In this document: positions 12,172 to 23,244 of the stretch, one piece after another | Position numbering within the stretch: the stretch's first letter is position 1 | Layout of the letters: each line of letters begins with the position of its first letter | Source: Eulemur rufifrons | Lineage: Eukaryota > Chordata > Mammalia > Primates > Lemuridae | Reading direction: 5' to 3' | DNA: 64,000 nt | Assembly: GCF_041146395.1 (NCBI RefSeq) | Contig: NC_090989.1 | Coordinates: 171,833,501 to 171,897,500, forward strand | Notes under the pieces: generated by a model | Told to the model about the DNA's origin: nothing | Databases searched by the model: none | The model's input: the letters and a program-made list of their open reading frames with translations, nothing else | Position numbers and translations under genes: made by a program

Positions 12172-12292
12172 AAAAGCAATGAACTGAGATTCAGGAGACG
12201 CATGTTCTTGTCCTGGCTCCATCACTAAAAGTTTGCTCTGAAATGGTGGGCAGCCCATTTTACCTCTCTGGCCCTCAGCTGGTTAGGTCACT
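12172..12292 (+). mobile_element. MIR SINE fragment
   Basis: 'gattcaggagacgcatgttc', 'ttgtcctggctccatcacta' and 'ttacctctctggccctcagc' follow sense MIR. It is truncated before the 3' end. A second sense MIR begins at about 12310. Confidence 0.6.
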
Positions 12293-12309
12293 TCTAAGAA
12301 AGACAGATT

Positions 12310-12556
12310 AATGAAGTGACTAAAAAACCAGACTTTCAAGAGGCAGATTTGGATTTGCATCATTTCTCTCCCAGTTTTCTAGATGAGTAACTTAGGACAG
12401 TTACTTGGCCCCTCTAAACCTCAGTTTCCTCATCTGTAAAATGGAGATGATGATAGTACTTACTTCACAGAGTTGTTTTAAGGATTAAGAATTAAATAAA
12501 GCAAATAAAGTGCTTATCACAGTGCCTAGCTAAGTGCACAGTGTTGGCTATTATTT
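12310..12556 (+). mobile_element. MIR SINE relic, well preserved
   Basis: 'cagtttcctcatctgtaaaa', 'tggagatgatgatagtactt', 'acttcacagagttgttttaa', 'ggattaagaattaaataaag' and 'cacagtgcctagc' give a nearly complete sense MIR. Confidence 0.93.
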
Positions 12557-14084
12557 TTTTTTTAATTTATATAATTGCTTTGCTTAGTACATAAATTAAG
12601 GTAAATGAGTTTCATACAACTTTTCATGAAACAGGTAACCATACAATGACACTGAAAAATTCCACTTGCCATTTCTTTTTATCAGTTTATACTCTTGAGG
12701 GGTGTGTGTGTATAAATATATGCATGGGTGGATAAGGACATTTATTTATTCAAAAGTATTTATAGGGTACTTGATATGGAAATAATACTCTGCTAGTGCT
12801 ATTGCTGTGGAGATACAGGTACAATATAACTTTCACTCCCTGTAACATAATTGGGAGTGGGTAAGATAAACACAAAATAAGAGTCTAAAGAAATAATCAA
12901 ATGCCAAGTTAGAGAAAAATGGCAAGGACTATTGGATACATACAAAAACACATCTCACTATTAATTTTCTGGCTTTGGAAGAGAATAAATCAAATTAAAT
13001 TTGGACTTTGTCTAAAAAGATTAATCATAGAAGTATTGAAAGGGGCTTCTATTAGATAGCCTGGCTCATGAAATAGTCCTCTGATCTATAATTAAAGAAA
13101 AACTCCTGTGTGTATAAAAAGTGTAAGCCTTTCTTTGTTCAGTATATTGAAGCATGAAATGATAGAAAATGAAATATTAAAACTCGTTATAAATTACAAT
13201 ATATGTCACCATTTATAAAATCTATAGTTTGAGGGATTCTGTCAAATAAGATTAATCTGTTGGTGGTATCATCACTTAATTAGTAAAAACAAACGTTTCC
13301 AAGATGTGTGTTGGTCTTTTTTATGCACCAGAGATGTTTGCTATTGTTTGAAAATGTTAAAATGGTGTTATTTCCTCCTCAATCAGTGGCCTTGGCTATG
13401 AAATTCAATTGATTTTATGACTTCTGTCTAGTCCCTTTATAATTTTAATGATAAAAAGGATTCATTTCTACTGTTAATTGCGGCTAGGTTTGGAGAATGT
13501 GGTGATTACATTCTCCTCAAACACGGCTCAGGGATGTCAATCAATCAAGCCAATGGATATGAAAAAAGGCCAGTGTCAGCCTGTGCATCACCCCATTCTC
13601 CAAACCTAATGGGCATCTTAATTCTGATACACCTTCCCACAGGCTTCCAGTGGGCAATTCCCTGGACCACAGCCTCAGTGGATCTTCGGCTCTGATGAGC
13701 CTGATTTTTCCAGGAAGTGTGGTGGTCATATTTGTTTCAGACTCCATCTTATTACAAAATTTCCTCTGCCATCCCGTGAAGGTGTGAATGTATCACTTGA
13801 AGGAGTAAACCTGTTAATAACCCCCACATTGCCCCCCCCAAAAAACCCACAAATAATTTTCTTTAAATAGCACAACTACAAATTATTGTTCAGAACAGAG
13901 TTTCTCTTTTAATTTATTCACATCATCTTTCAGTTTATCCTTCTCCACGGTAACTACATAGATGATTCCCACATGCAGTGGAAAAGGCAGGAGCTGAGCT
14001 TTGGCTGCTGCTGTTCTTAATGAGCGACTACTGACCAAAGCCTAATTAACTGTCAGTTGTTCACTAATCACTACAACCTGTTTT
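12557..14084. other. AT-rich unique stretch, no gene seen
   Basis: No repeat or exon was recognised. The minus-strand frame at 13541-13747 (68 codons) has no familiar motif. A C-run next to an A-run lies near 13829-13846. Confidence 0.5.
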
Positions 14085-14280
14085 CACTTAGTACGTTCCA
14101 GGCACTGTTCTATGTCCTTTATGTGGATTATTTTATTTAAACCTCCCAGGGATCCATGAGGCTCAAAGAGTTAAGGACTTGCCCATGGGAACTCGGTTAG
14201 GAACTAAAGGAAGTGGGATAAAAAGCCTAGAAATTCTGGCACTGAGGCCAGAATTTCTTAATCACTATAGTGCAAGTTTG
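14085..14280 (-). mobile_element. MIR SINE relic
   Basis: 'cgttccaggcactgttctat', 'gattattttatttaaacctc', 'ggacttgcccatgggaactc' and 'gaggccagaatttcttaatc' follow reverse-complement MIR, with a gap in the core. Confidence 0.75.
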
Positions 14281-14357
14281 CTAACTTACAGTTCTACAAA
14301 TAGACAAACACTGCACGGTCATCTTACATTGAAATAATTTTCCTAATTATTGCACAG

Positions 14358-14630
14358 TTTATGGAATAGTGAAGCAGTGTTTAAGAGAATAGACTCTAGG
14401 GTCAGACTGCCCAGCTTTTAGTTATTACTCTACTACTCTTAGCTGTATGGCCTTGGGCAAGTTACTTAACCTCTCTGAACTCAGTTTGCTCCTGTTCCAA
14501 AATGGGAAAAATAATAGAATCTTCTTCCAAGTGTGCTTGTGAAGATTAACCCAATAAAGCAGGCCCACTTAGTACAATGCCATGTGCTTAAAACTCAGTA
14601 CATATCACTGAGTATTATTATTATAGAATA
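14358..14630 (+). mobile_element. MIR SINE relic, well preserved
   Basis: 'gaatagactctagggtcaga', 'tagctgtatggccttgggca', 'agttacttaacctctctgaa', 'gtgaagattaacccaataaa' give a sense MIR from the tRNA-like part to the 3' end. Confidence 0.92.
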
Positions 14631-15514
14631 ATTATTAAATATTATTATTCAATAAAATAAGGATGCAACACTCAGTTGTCTAAGGAGACATCAAGACATC
14701 TAATAATTAAGAACTTGCTAGGTGAAGGGAGTGAAGAAGAAACAGGAGAGAGGGCAGTTTGTTGCACAGAAAAAAAGAAAAAGGCAAAGTGCTTAGAAAC
14801 AGGTGCTAGAGGCAGCAGTTTCAGCCAAACCCATCACACAGCTTCCAGCCCCATGGAATTATGATGTTTTCCCTTTCCTATTCAGGATTCACATCTGGAT
14901 ATAAAGTTCAAATGCAGACTTTGTCAGAATGAGGGTGCACACGAGTGGCTCCCACGGATATCTTGGCTGCTGTTCATGGCGCTTCGGTTTTATGTCTCTT
15001 GTTTTCTCCTGAATTATTTATCCTGAGCATCTGTGTTACATTATCTTTACGTAATGTCACAACGGAAATGGGAGAACGGATGCTCCTTTCTCGTTTGCCC
15101 ACTGACAACGAATGTGCCCTGAAGCTTCCAGGTGTCTTTCCTGCCTTTCCTCACTCACTTATCCAGCTACCTCCCTGCCAAGCGAGGCACATCCTTTCTC
15201 CCTGGGGGCTGAGTGAAGCCAGCCTCCAGTCAGCTTGGAGATGACAGATGGCCCCAATTCCACTTAAAGATAAGATCAATTGATCTTTTCCAAGATCTCC
15301 ACAGCTCAGCAACCTGGATTGCCTAAGCAACCTCTGCAGCTGGCTGAATTTTGTTTTTTAGTCATCAAAATAAGAATGTCCTCTGCACATGGGCTGGAAT
15401 CCCATGGCCCAGACCAAACTGGAAACTTCCCAGACACTATGACTATTTGGCAAACTATTTCAGAGGGTCCCATCTAAAGTTTCCACAATGAACCTAAAAG
15501 CAGTAGTAATAACA
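14631..15514. other. Unannotated stretch with small open frames
   Basis: A 99-codon plus-strand frame at 14945-15244 has a hydrophobic N-terminal third, but no known family, splice sites or promoter are evident. I treat it as chance. No repeat was recognised. Confidence 0.45.
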
Positions 15515-15752
15515 ATTCAACAACACTGGTATTTATTAGGCACTTAATATGTGCTAGGAACTAAGTCATATACTTTATATTAACTCATTCAAATCTTACC
15601 ACAACCCTATGAGATAAATATCTTATCCCCAGTTTAAACAGATGGAAGAAAATTAAATTCATAGAAATTAAGTCACTTGTCCAAGTTCAACATTGATTAG
15701 CCACCAGAGCTAAAATTCAACCTTGACTCTCAGCTCACGCTCTTTGCTGCTA
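15515..15752 (-). mobile_element. MIR SINE relic
   Basis: 'tggtatttattaggcactta', 'atgtgctaggaactaagtca', 'attaactcattcaaatctta', 'gtcacttgtccaagttcaac' and 'gagctaaaattcaacc' follow reverse-complement MIR. Confidence 0.88.
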
Positions 15753-15759
15753 CTTTTTG

Positions 15760-16425
15760 ATTAGTGTTTGTATGATATGTCTTTTGTCATCCTTTTAGTT
15801 CCAACCCATCTATGTCTTTATATTCAATGTGGTTTTTTTTATAAGCATCATATAGTAGTCTCATATTTTATACAGTTGACAATCTCTCAATTTTAATTAG
15901 AATGATTAGACCATTTACATTTAATGTGATTATCAATAAGTTTGAGTTTAAATCTACCATCTATTTATTTCCTAATTGTCTGATCTGTTCTTTGTTCGTA
16001 TTTTATTATTTTCTTGCCTTTTCTTGGATTGACTATTATTTATTAGTTTATTTTATCTTAACTATTGGTTCATTAGCTCTTTCTCTTTATGTTTTTAGTG
16101 GTTGCTCTGGAATTCATAATACTTATCACAGTTTATCTTCAAATGATATTATATCACTTCATGTATTAGAGCCGAAAACTTTCATCCCTTCCCCTTTTTG
16201 TATTGTTGTTATTATTATATATTTTACTCCTATGTAGGCTATAAACCCATAATATGCTATTAGTTTTGCCTTGAATAGTCAAATATCATGTGAAGATTGT
16301 TAAAATGAGAAAAATATCTTTTATGTTTACCAACATATTTACCATTTTTGATGCCTTTCATTTATTTGTGCAGTTCCACATTCCACCTGGTATCATTTTC
16401 TTTCTGCTTGATGAAGGACTTAAAT
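15760..16425 (-). mobile_element. Old L1M LINE fragment (ORF2 region)
   Basis: Read on the minus strand this is the ORF2 endonuclease-to-reverse-transcriptase region of an old L1. Plus-strand marks are 'atgtctttatattcaatgtg', 'ttagtggttgctctggaatt', 'cttcaaatgatattatatca' and 'ccacctggtatcattttctt'. The 111-codon plus-strand frame here is antisense to L1 and not a gene. The copy is truncated at both ends. Confidence 0.8.
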
Positions 16426-16429
16426 GTTG

Positions 16430-17012
16430 TCATAAAAAATCATGGGGTTCCATGGTCTGCCTGTGGCTGCTGCTATGAAGAAATTGAGTCCCAATGTCAG
16501 CATCAGGGGTCACCGTTGTGTCGTCCACCACAGGTGAGGTAGAGCACATTGTAGCAGGCAACTGAGCCACAGCTGTAGAGATGCTCATGCACATCCATCA
16601 GCTGGGACCTTGGCCAAAACCTGGACTGGGTGCCAACTAGGAGGTCCCTGCAGGAAGCCCAATTCAGCACTTCTTGAGTCTCTTCATCCTTGAGCAGTCC
16701 CTGGCTGAGAATGAGCTCAGACTGCAGTAACATTTCCAGAGTCCCTTCCTACCCTATCTACATTCTTAATGCCTTTTAGAAGCAGGTGACTATAAAGTGG
16801 AGGACTCCATTGTCCACCTGGGTCTTTCCATCAGTTAGGGACCCAAAAAATGGGGATGTGACTTCTATGCAGGAGCTGCTTATCAGTCCTCCAAGGACAA
16901 GGAACGAGTTCAGCCTTAGCAAATAGGTTCAGTGGTGATCATTTTGCATGGAAAGCAGGGTCTGTAGGCAGGCACTGCCATGGCCCAGCTCTAAGAGCCA
17001 GTGATGATTGTA
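16430..17012 (-). other. Unresolved GC-richer block, possible pseudogene or ERV relic
   Basis: Base composition changes sharply at about 16430 from L1 AT-rich to GC-balanced sequence. On the minus strand, protein-like stretches appear in shifting frames, the longest at 16503-16733 (76 codons), with stops between them. This looks like decayed coding sequence, but I do not recognise the parent. A retroviral internal fragment or a processed pseudogene are both possible. Confidence 0.3.
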
Positions 17013-17017
17013 ACAGC

Positions 17018-17287
17018 TAATGATAATGATAAATAACACTAATTGAGGATTTCGTAAGGGCCGAGGATTATTCTAAAATATTTATAGGCACTGATTCATT
17101 TAATCCTGATAAAAACCCTGAAAGAAGCTACTATTATTTATCATTATTTCCACTTCTGGGGCACAGAGTATTTAAATACCTTGCACAAGGTCAAATGATT
17201 TCTAAGTGGCAAAATGGGAATTTTAACCATAGAAGTTTGGCTTTAGAATCCACAAATCTTAAACACTATGCTGGAATGCTTCTAAGC
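17018..17287 (-). mobile_element. MIR SINE relic
   Basis: 'attcatttaatcctgataaa', 'aataccttgcacaaggtcaa', 'gatttctaagtggcaaaatg' and 'cttaaacactatgctggaat' follow reverse-complement MIR across its whole length. Confidence 0.92.
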
Positions 17288-17339
17288 AAAATGGAGCTTC
17301 CCACTTTGCCCAAAGCTGCCCCACTTTCTTCTTCACAAT

Positions 17340-19130
17340 CTCTAATGTCTTAGGTTTCTTTGCTCATTGACTTCAGAGAAGCAATGGTTCGCTTGGTTCC
17401 ACAGGTCTGAATCGATCTCATTCATTCAGAAGAGGAAGCCCACTAAGTCTCAATGCTTCATGGTCTTAGTTTTGGGTTCTCCGTGTTGGCCAAGACTTTG
17501 CAGACCTCTCATTCCCTGAGGGTATGTAGAGGTGTATAGGGGGTACATATGGGGTTCATGTTTCTTGTGTTTCCCCTGCAGGTAGGTCACAGGTCTGCAG
17601 AGTGAAAATTCTGGCCTTGCTAGGCCTCCAGAGCTGCAGCAGCTGAGCCCTCTAGGGGACTTAGCTCTCAAAATAAGTGATACTTTCACCAGAAGATTCA
17701 TTACAACAGGCACAATTTATACACTTGAGTTTCTGTAGAAAGTATTAATATAAGCCATAAAAAACATGGCCCTTATGGAGTTGGGGGCCCAATGATTTTA
17801 ATTGGCATGGCATTGTTTTGGAGGAGAGGCCTGGGGTATCATTTGTAAAGAGGAGGTATTTCTGCCATAGTAGCTTGGTGGTCCTGGAGGTTCTGGAACC
17901 ATGAAGTGCAGAAGCATAAACTGAAGTGTCTGGAGTGCTGGTACTTTCAGGAAAATAGGATACAGGTCCCATTCCTGAAGATACGAAGTTGCAGCTGAAA
18001 ATCATCTGGAGATGCCTTTGGAGAAGTATTAGGAGTTGGATCATGAAGACTAGGGCCAGGACTCGCTTCTGGACAGAGCATGCAATGTCTTACATGAAAA
18101 GAAGAAAGGGATTGGGGATCCCATTTCCCTTTAGTTGTTGAAGGTCTTGTCTCTCCTTAGGGACTGCCTAAAACTTAACTCAGTGATATCCCAATTCAAA
18201 TCTTACCAGTCACAGCATTCTGCCTTTTATGTCAGATGCCGAGGTGATCCTCAAGGTGGCTGGACTGGCTCATGGGCAAGGAGAAAGGGGATGCCATTGG
18301 CAAGCTGGTAGTCTGGGCAATTTTGCTACTTGACAGATAGTACCTTTGTCCCAGAATCTCTGTCTTAGGAACCAGAGCAAATCCTGGAAATACCCAACCA
18401 CTCAGTGTTACCATATACTGTATTAGGATTCTATCAAATTTTCCAGCAACGAGAAGAAATAGCACCTACAAATAACTAGCTATCTGAACCAGGGTATGAG
18501 TGTCAACACTTGTCGATAACAAACTACCTTGATATCTTTGATTCTTACACCTTTCTGAGGTGGTGGGCAAGGAGAAGGAGAAATATATGTAATGATATTT
18601 ATTCTGCCATGCTTAGCTCCACATGATTATTTGCAGACCTCACTTTTGTCTATTGAGGTGCTGTGATTCTGATATAATCCCTCTTGTTATGACAATGAGA
18701 TTTTTTATGATACATGATGCAGGATTTGAATAATCACAATTGGCAACCAAGATCATTAAGAGAAACCAGTAGGGTTGCTGGTCTTGCACAAAGAGGGCCT
18801 CAGCCCTGGGACTCTTTCTTTAGAGACCTCATATATAAAAATACTGAAAAAATAAACTTATTGAAAAATATGTAGACTTTCTGTCACTTGGGATCCAGCC
18901 ACACCACTGCAGCATGATCCATAACTTTATAATCATTCCCTCTTGGGGCTGACCCTGTTCAGGCACAGGAAATGGCATCTTTACATCTCCTATGCACTCA
19001 CACAAAAGGTGATTGCTACTAAATATCATAAAGATGTGTGGGTTGTGGTGCTCTTGACATAGGAGATAGACGCTGCTATAGAATGTAGGGAGGTTTTGAG
19101 AGCCGGAAGAGCTTAGTTAGGTAAGAAATA
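17340..19130 (-). other. Unresolved coding-like minus-strand stretch
   Basis: Three consecutive minus-strand frames, at 17450-17713, 17745-18044 and 18232-18465, cover much of 1 kb, and the sequence is more GC-rich than its surroundings. They are in different frames, with no shared splice pattern. The block 18650-18840 also looks non-random to me. A decayed ERV internal region or an old pseudogene would explain this, but I recognise no specific protein and give no function. Confidence 0.3.
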
Positions 19131-19439
19131 ATACAAATTAACTTGTACACAACCTTCTTTCAGATTATAAGAATGCATAAAGAAATATCATTTTCCACAT
19201 ATGCTCAATATCCATTTTCTTGATACTCTGGGTTTTCCAATTTATGATTTTGGAGATATCTGCAAATTAGCATGGTGTTTGCAGCAATTGCAAGTGTAAG
19301 GCAGCTGAGGAATATTTTGCAATATTAAATTGTCCATATTACTCCTGAATGTGTATGTCAGTCCACTCTAGACATATCATGCATGAACTGTGTCACTGAT
19401 GCTTTATATTGGCAACTAGGAGGACACTGGAAGCCTGGC

Positions 19440-20075
19440 ACTGCAAATAGTATTATTTCTATAAAAGTAAACAAGATCACTTAATTATAAAAAAATAAGA
19501 CTTTAGTTTATTAAAATAATGTTTTGAGTTATAATTCATAATTTTAAAAAATTTAAATTTTTAATAAATATTTCTAGATAATTAAGAAACATACCTTTTT
19601 TGAAGACACTTAACAATGACTTTAAGTTTAATTTTTACTATTTAATTTGCATTTCTGATGACATATTAATATATTAAAATGTAAGCAGATTGAGTACTAT
19701 TAATTTCATTTTTAATCCTTTCGATTAATTTTGTCAATAGGATACAAAATAAGTAAAAATTATGATTATAGCAATTAGTTAGTAATTTTTCTAAAATGAA
19801 GGCCAAAAAAGAATTTTTGTAATAAATATGTAATCACATAAGAATTATGTCCTTATTTTATTACTCATCTACACATCACTATGTTAATAATAACAGAACA
19901 CACAGAATAGGACTTAATAATAAATTCAGTTGTCTTTGGTGTTTGTCAAACCATCAGTCATATAAGAAAGATACCTTTACACATATTTTTGATTTTGTAT
20001 AATGAAGGTATATTTGCTAAGGTAGGAGGATAGAATTAGATTTATTTAATAGTTTGCTAGATTAATTTATAACTT
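19440..20075. repeat. Very AT-rich low-complexity stretch
   Basis: Long A/T-only runs, for example 'aattttaaaaaatttaaatt', give a composition far more AT-rich than the surroundings. I see no open frame or known repeat. It may include decayed L1. Confidence 0.7.
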
Positions 20076-21178
20076 TTAAATATTTAGAGCTATTGTATGT
20101 GGTCTTCCATTTATTCTCTTGCCCCAAGCCCCAAAAATATCAGGGTCATAACTGAGGGAACCAAGAAGTTTTTCCAAAGTCACAAATTGTGGCATGTGTC
20201 TCTTGAGAAGTGACCGTAACCACTCTCCAAAAGGACCATTTACAGTACTGCCTCCTATTAATAGATCCACACTTAGCAAAAACTTTTACTGAACATGAAC
20301 AGTTCCATTTTTATAGCTAAAAAGTTGTGGACATTGATTTACTCTTCAATTAACCTGGACAAACTTAAAGGATTTGGGGGTTTGGCGAACTTAGAATTCA
20401 TTTCTGCACATACCACCCACGAATCCAGTTCACACATCTGTCACTGATCTTGCAAGGTCTCAGGAGCTTGCTATTTTGCTGTCTTTCCCAGACCAAACTG
20501 GATCTCTATCCCTTTTCAGAATGCACTGCCTTCTTAATTTTCTACTATGGACCTTTCTCTACCCTTAGCCTCCTCTACAACATCAAAATTCTCTTGCTCT
20601 GTTTTTCATTCCTCCTGGGCTTGCTCTCTGCCTGGCACTAAGGTTTCCCCATGTTATGAGTGAGTTCATTAAATCTCTTGCCTTGGAGAGGAGCAAGGTG
20701 AGAGTAGCAGGGAGGGATAGATGCTCCTCTTAGAGCAGAAATAGGGTAGTTAACTCCAGATTCAGGGAAGTAAGTACCCTAAGGCAAGAAGAGAATGTTC
20801 CATGTAACAACTTCTTTTGCTGCAAGATGAGGATTGAGGGCAGAGGTGTGAAGAATCCCATATGTGTACTTCTTTAAGATAAGTTACTGGAGTTGCTGTA
20901 ATAAAGCAGTTCGTAATTATGTAAGTGGCAGGATTATATATTGATTTGTGTTTCTTTTTGCTGGGGTTTTCCCTCCACCTACCCCAAGTAAGTAGCCAGA
21001 ATCTATATTCCTTGCATTGGACAATTTTGCATGGCCCAGTTCTGCAAGAAGATGATTCTTTCTTTTATGAAAACTTGAGCTCATGGAAAATATGACATTA
21101 GGTATTTCTAGGAAGGCAGAGGGAAGGTAGTTGTATTTGAGGATGGCAAGAAAAGAAAGAGAAGGGTTTCTATTATTG
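20076..21178. other. Unique stretch, no gene recognised
   Basis: Small frames at 20076-20279 (-) and 20450-20641 (+) show no familiar motif. No repeat was identified. Confidence 0.5.
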
Positions 21179-21204
21179 CTGTTGTTGTTGTTGTTGTTGT
21201 TTTA
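21179..21204 (+). repeat. (TTG)n microsatellite
   Basis: About eight uninterrupted GTT units, ending in a T-run. Confidence 0.95.
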
Positions 21205-21569
21205 CTCCTAGACTGGGAAGTAGATGGAAGTAAGGAGACTTCATGAGCACTGGGGACTGTGCCCTGCCCTATGACAGTTTCTTACAGAAAGACCCAAAGC
21301 ATTAAGGCCATGGCTATCACATATATTTAAGAAAATGGGGATTCTCTAGTTCTGGGATTTTTATTCTTGTCTGTGCCTCCAAAACATAACAACACAGTTG
21401 TTGATTTTCAGCAACCTTGTGGGTGTAGACAATGAGCACATCAGTAACAACTGGTGTGGACAAAAAACCCTGATGCCTTGGCACAAGATGAAGGTGCAGG
21501 GAGCTCTAGTAATGTCTGGGACTGAATTTCCTGCTAGTCCAGTAGAATGAGAGCTCATGGTTGGATGTA

Positions 21570-22019
21570 AGTTTTTTTCTAAACTCTTTAACTTTGGAGT
21601 AATTTTAGATTTACAGAAAAATTGCCACGATAGTACAGAGGGTTTCAATTTCCCTATTGCTACTATCTTACATTATCATGGGACATTTGTCACAACTAAG
21701 TAACTGACACTGGTACATTACCATTACCTAAATTCCAGACTTTATTTGGAATTCACCCATTTTTTTCACTGATGTCCTCTTTCTGTTCCAGGCTCCAATC
21801 CAGGGCACAATGGTGCATTCAGTTGTCATGTCTCCCCAACTTTTTGGGTCTGTGGTGGCTTCTCAGGCTTTCCTTGTTTTTTATGACCTTGACAGCTTTG
21901 ATGAGTACTGACCAGGTATTTGTAAACAGTTCCCCAATGTAGGTTTGTCTGATGTTTTTCTTATGATTAGACTGGGAATACGGATTTTTGGAATGAATAC
22001 TATAATAGAGGTAAAAGTC
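21570..22019 (-). mobile_element. Old L1M LINE 3' UTR, left part
   Basis: Plus-strand marks are 'tttacagaaaaattgccacg', 'cattatcatgggacatttgt', 'cactggtacattaccattac', 'tgtcatgtctccccaacttt' and 'tatgaccttgacagctttga'. This is the reverse complement of an old L1M 3' UTR. It breaks at about 22019, where an LTR is inserted. Confidence 0.85.
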
Positions 22020-22461
22020 TGAAAAAGGGCAACGAAATCTTTTATGAGTTGTCTCTATAAAACCCTCCACCCTTTTTGGGAATCAAACCTGCATTCCTGC
22101 CCAAAGCCAGTAATCAAAGGGGCAGAAAAACAGAATTGTCCAGACAAGGGTCACGAGATTGTCATCACCAGAGATAAGGTTGACCAAAATCACTATTTAT
22201 ATTTAAACAGCAACAGCCTGAAGCCATGACATGTGACACTTGTCACGCAGACCCAAGCCCAACCACAGAAAACCTCCCTTTTAAAAAGCCCTGTATTTCT
22301 GCTTAAAGACAGGATGGTGGTCTTTTAAGATGCTAGACTACTACCCTCCTCATTTGCTGGCAACTTAGTAAACTTCTCTTTCCTTTTCCTCAAACCACTT
22401 GTCCTCATTCTTCATTCTCACTGATTTAGCCTTGGGGACAAGTACTTAATTTTTGGTAACA
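22020..22461 (+). mobile_element. ERV1-like solo LTR nested in L1M
   Basis: The block begins TGAAAAAGGGC and ends 'ttagccttggggacaagtac' then 'ttttggtaaca'. The ends start TG and stop CA, and 'tttttaaaaagccctgtatt'-like U3/R sequence precedes a 'cttagtaaacttctctttcc' R/U5 region. No internal retroviral sequence adjoins it. The exact left boundary is uncertain because L1-like sequence seems repeated on both sides. An old endogenous-retrovirus relic with no coding capacity. Confidence 0.6.
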
Positions 22462-22512
22462 ATATCACAGAAGTGGTGTGCTATTCTCATTTGCATCATA
22501 TCAGGGGGTAAA
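22462..22512 (-). mobile_element. Old L1M 3' UTR, right part after LTR insertion
   Basis: 'atatcacagaagtggtgtgc' and 'catcatatcagggggtaaaa' resume the same L1M 3' UTR in the same orientation as 21570-22019. Confidence 0.65.
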
Positions 22513-22720
22513 ATTCTTTTTTTTTTAATAAAGAAAATGTACAATTCTAACACATTAGAATTTGTAAATTAAGATTCATAGTTGCTATGTATATGTTCAT
22601 ATACAAAAGGAGTTTAGATTGCTGCCACCTAAGAGAATCATCACTAATCATTTCAACTGAAGAAGAATTTAACAGCTCTTGCATTTCTTCTAAATTGGTA
22701 AACATTTCCATCAAGTCTCC

Positions 22721-23244
22721 TGAAGGAGCTTGGGAAATTTCACCCCAAAATATGACTCATTGGCATAAAGAGTATTTTGAATTAAAGGCCCCTAGGGATC
22801 AATAGGCCCTTGGAAGGAGCTTTTCCTCTGCATAACCAGAAGGGACCTATCAAAAGACCAATGGACTTTCCATCCCCTCCCTGTTGTCTCAATATAAGAA
22901 GATCAAGAATGCAACCAGACCTGGCTCAATCATTTTAAACATAATACCTGTCTGTCAGGTTAATTTACAAGTCAATCTGTTTCCCCCATGCATTCATATT
23001 CCCTAGCAACCATTTAGTGCCCCTAAACAGAATTACCTATATTCCTCATCTCCCCCTCCTCTCTAAAAAGAGTGTATATGAATTTCTGGACCCTATGGGG
23101 ATACTGGGCAATTACTCTGTGATTCTCCCCATGCACATGGTAAATAAACCTCTTTCTCTTATTAATCTATTTTATTGTGAGCTGATCTTTCAGCGAACTT
23201 TTGGGGAAAAGGGGAAGTTCCCCCTTACCCCCACACCCCTAACA
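22721..23244 (+). mobile_element. ERV1-like solo LTR
   Basis: It starts TGAAGGAGCTTGGGAAATTT and ends 'acacccctaaca'. It contains a polyadenylation-type region 'ggtaaataaacctctttctc' followed by 'ttattaatctattttattgt' and 'ctgatctttcagcgaacttt', the typical R/U5 order of gammaretrovirus-type LTRs. The family was not named. The frame at 23017-23295 is not a gene. Confidence 0.65.

Noticed and set aside
15902..16237. 111-codon hydrophobic plus-strand frame resembling a membrane protein
   Set aside because: It is antisense to an old L1 ORF2. AT-rich antisense L1 commonly yields hydrophobic pseudo-proteins.
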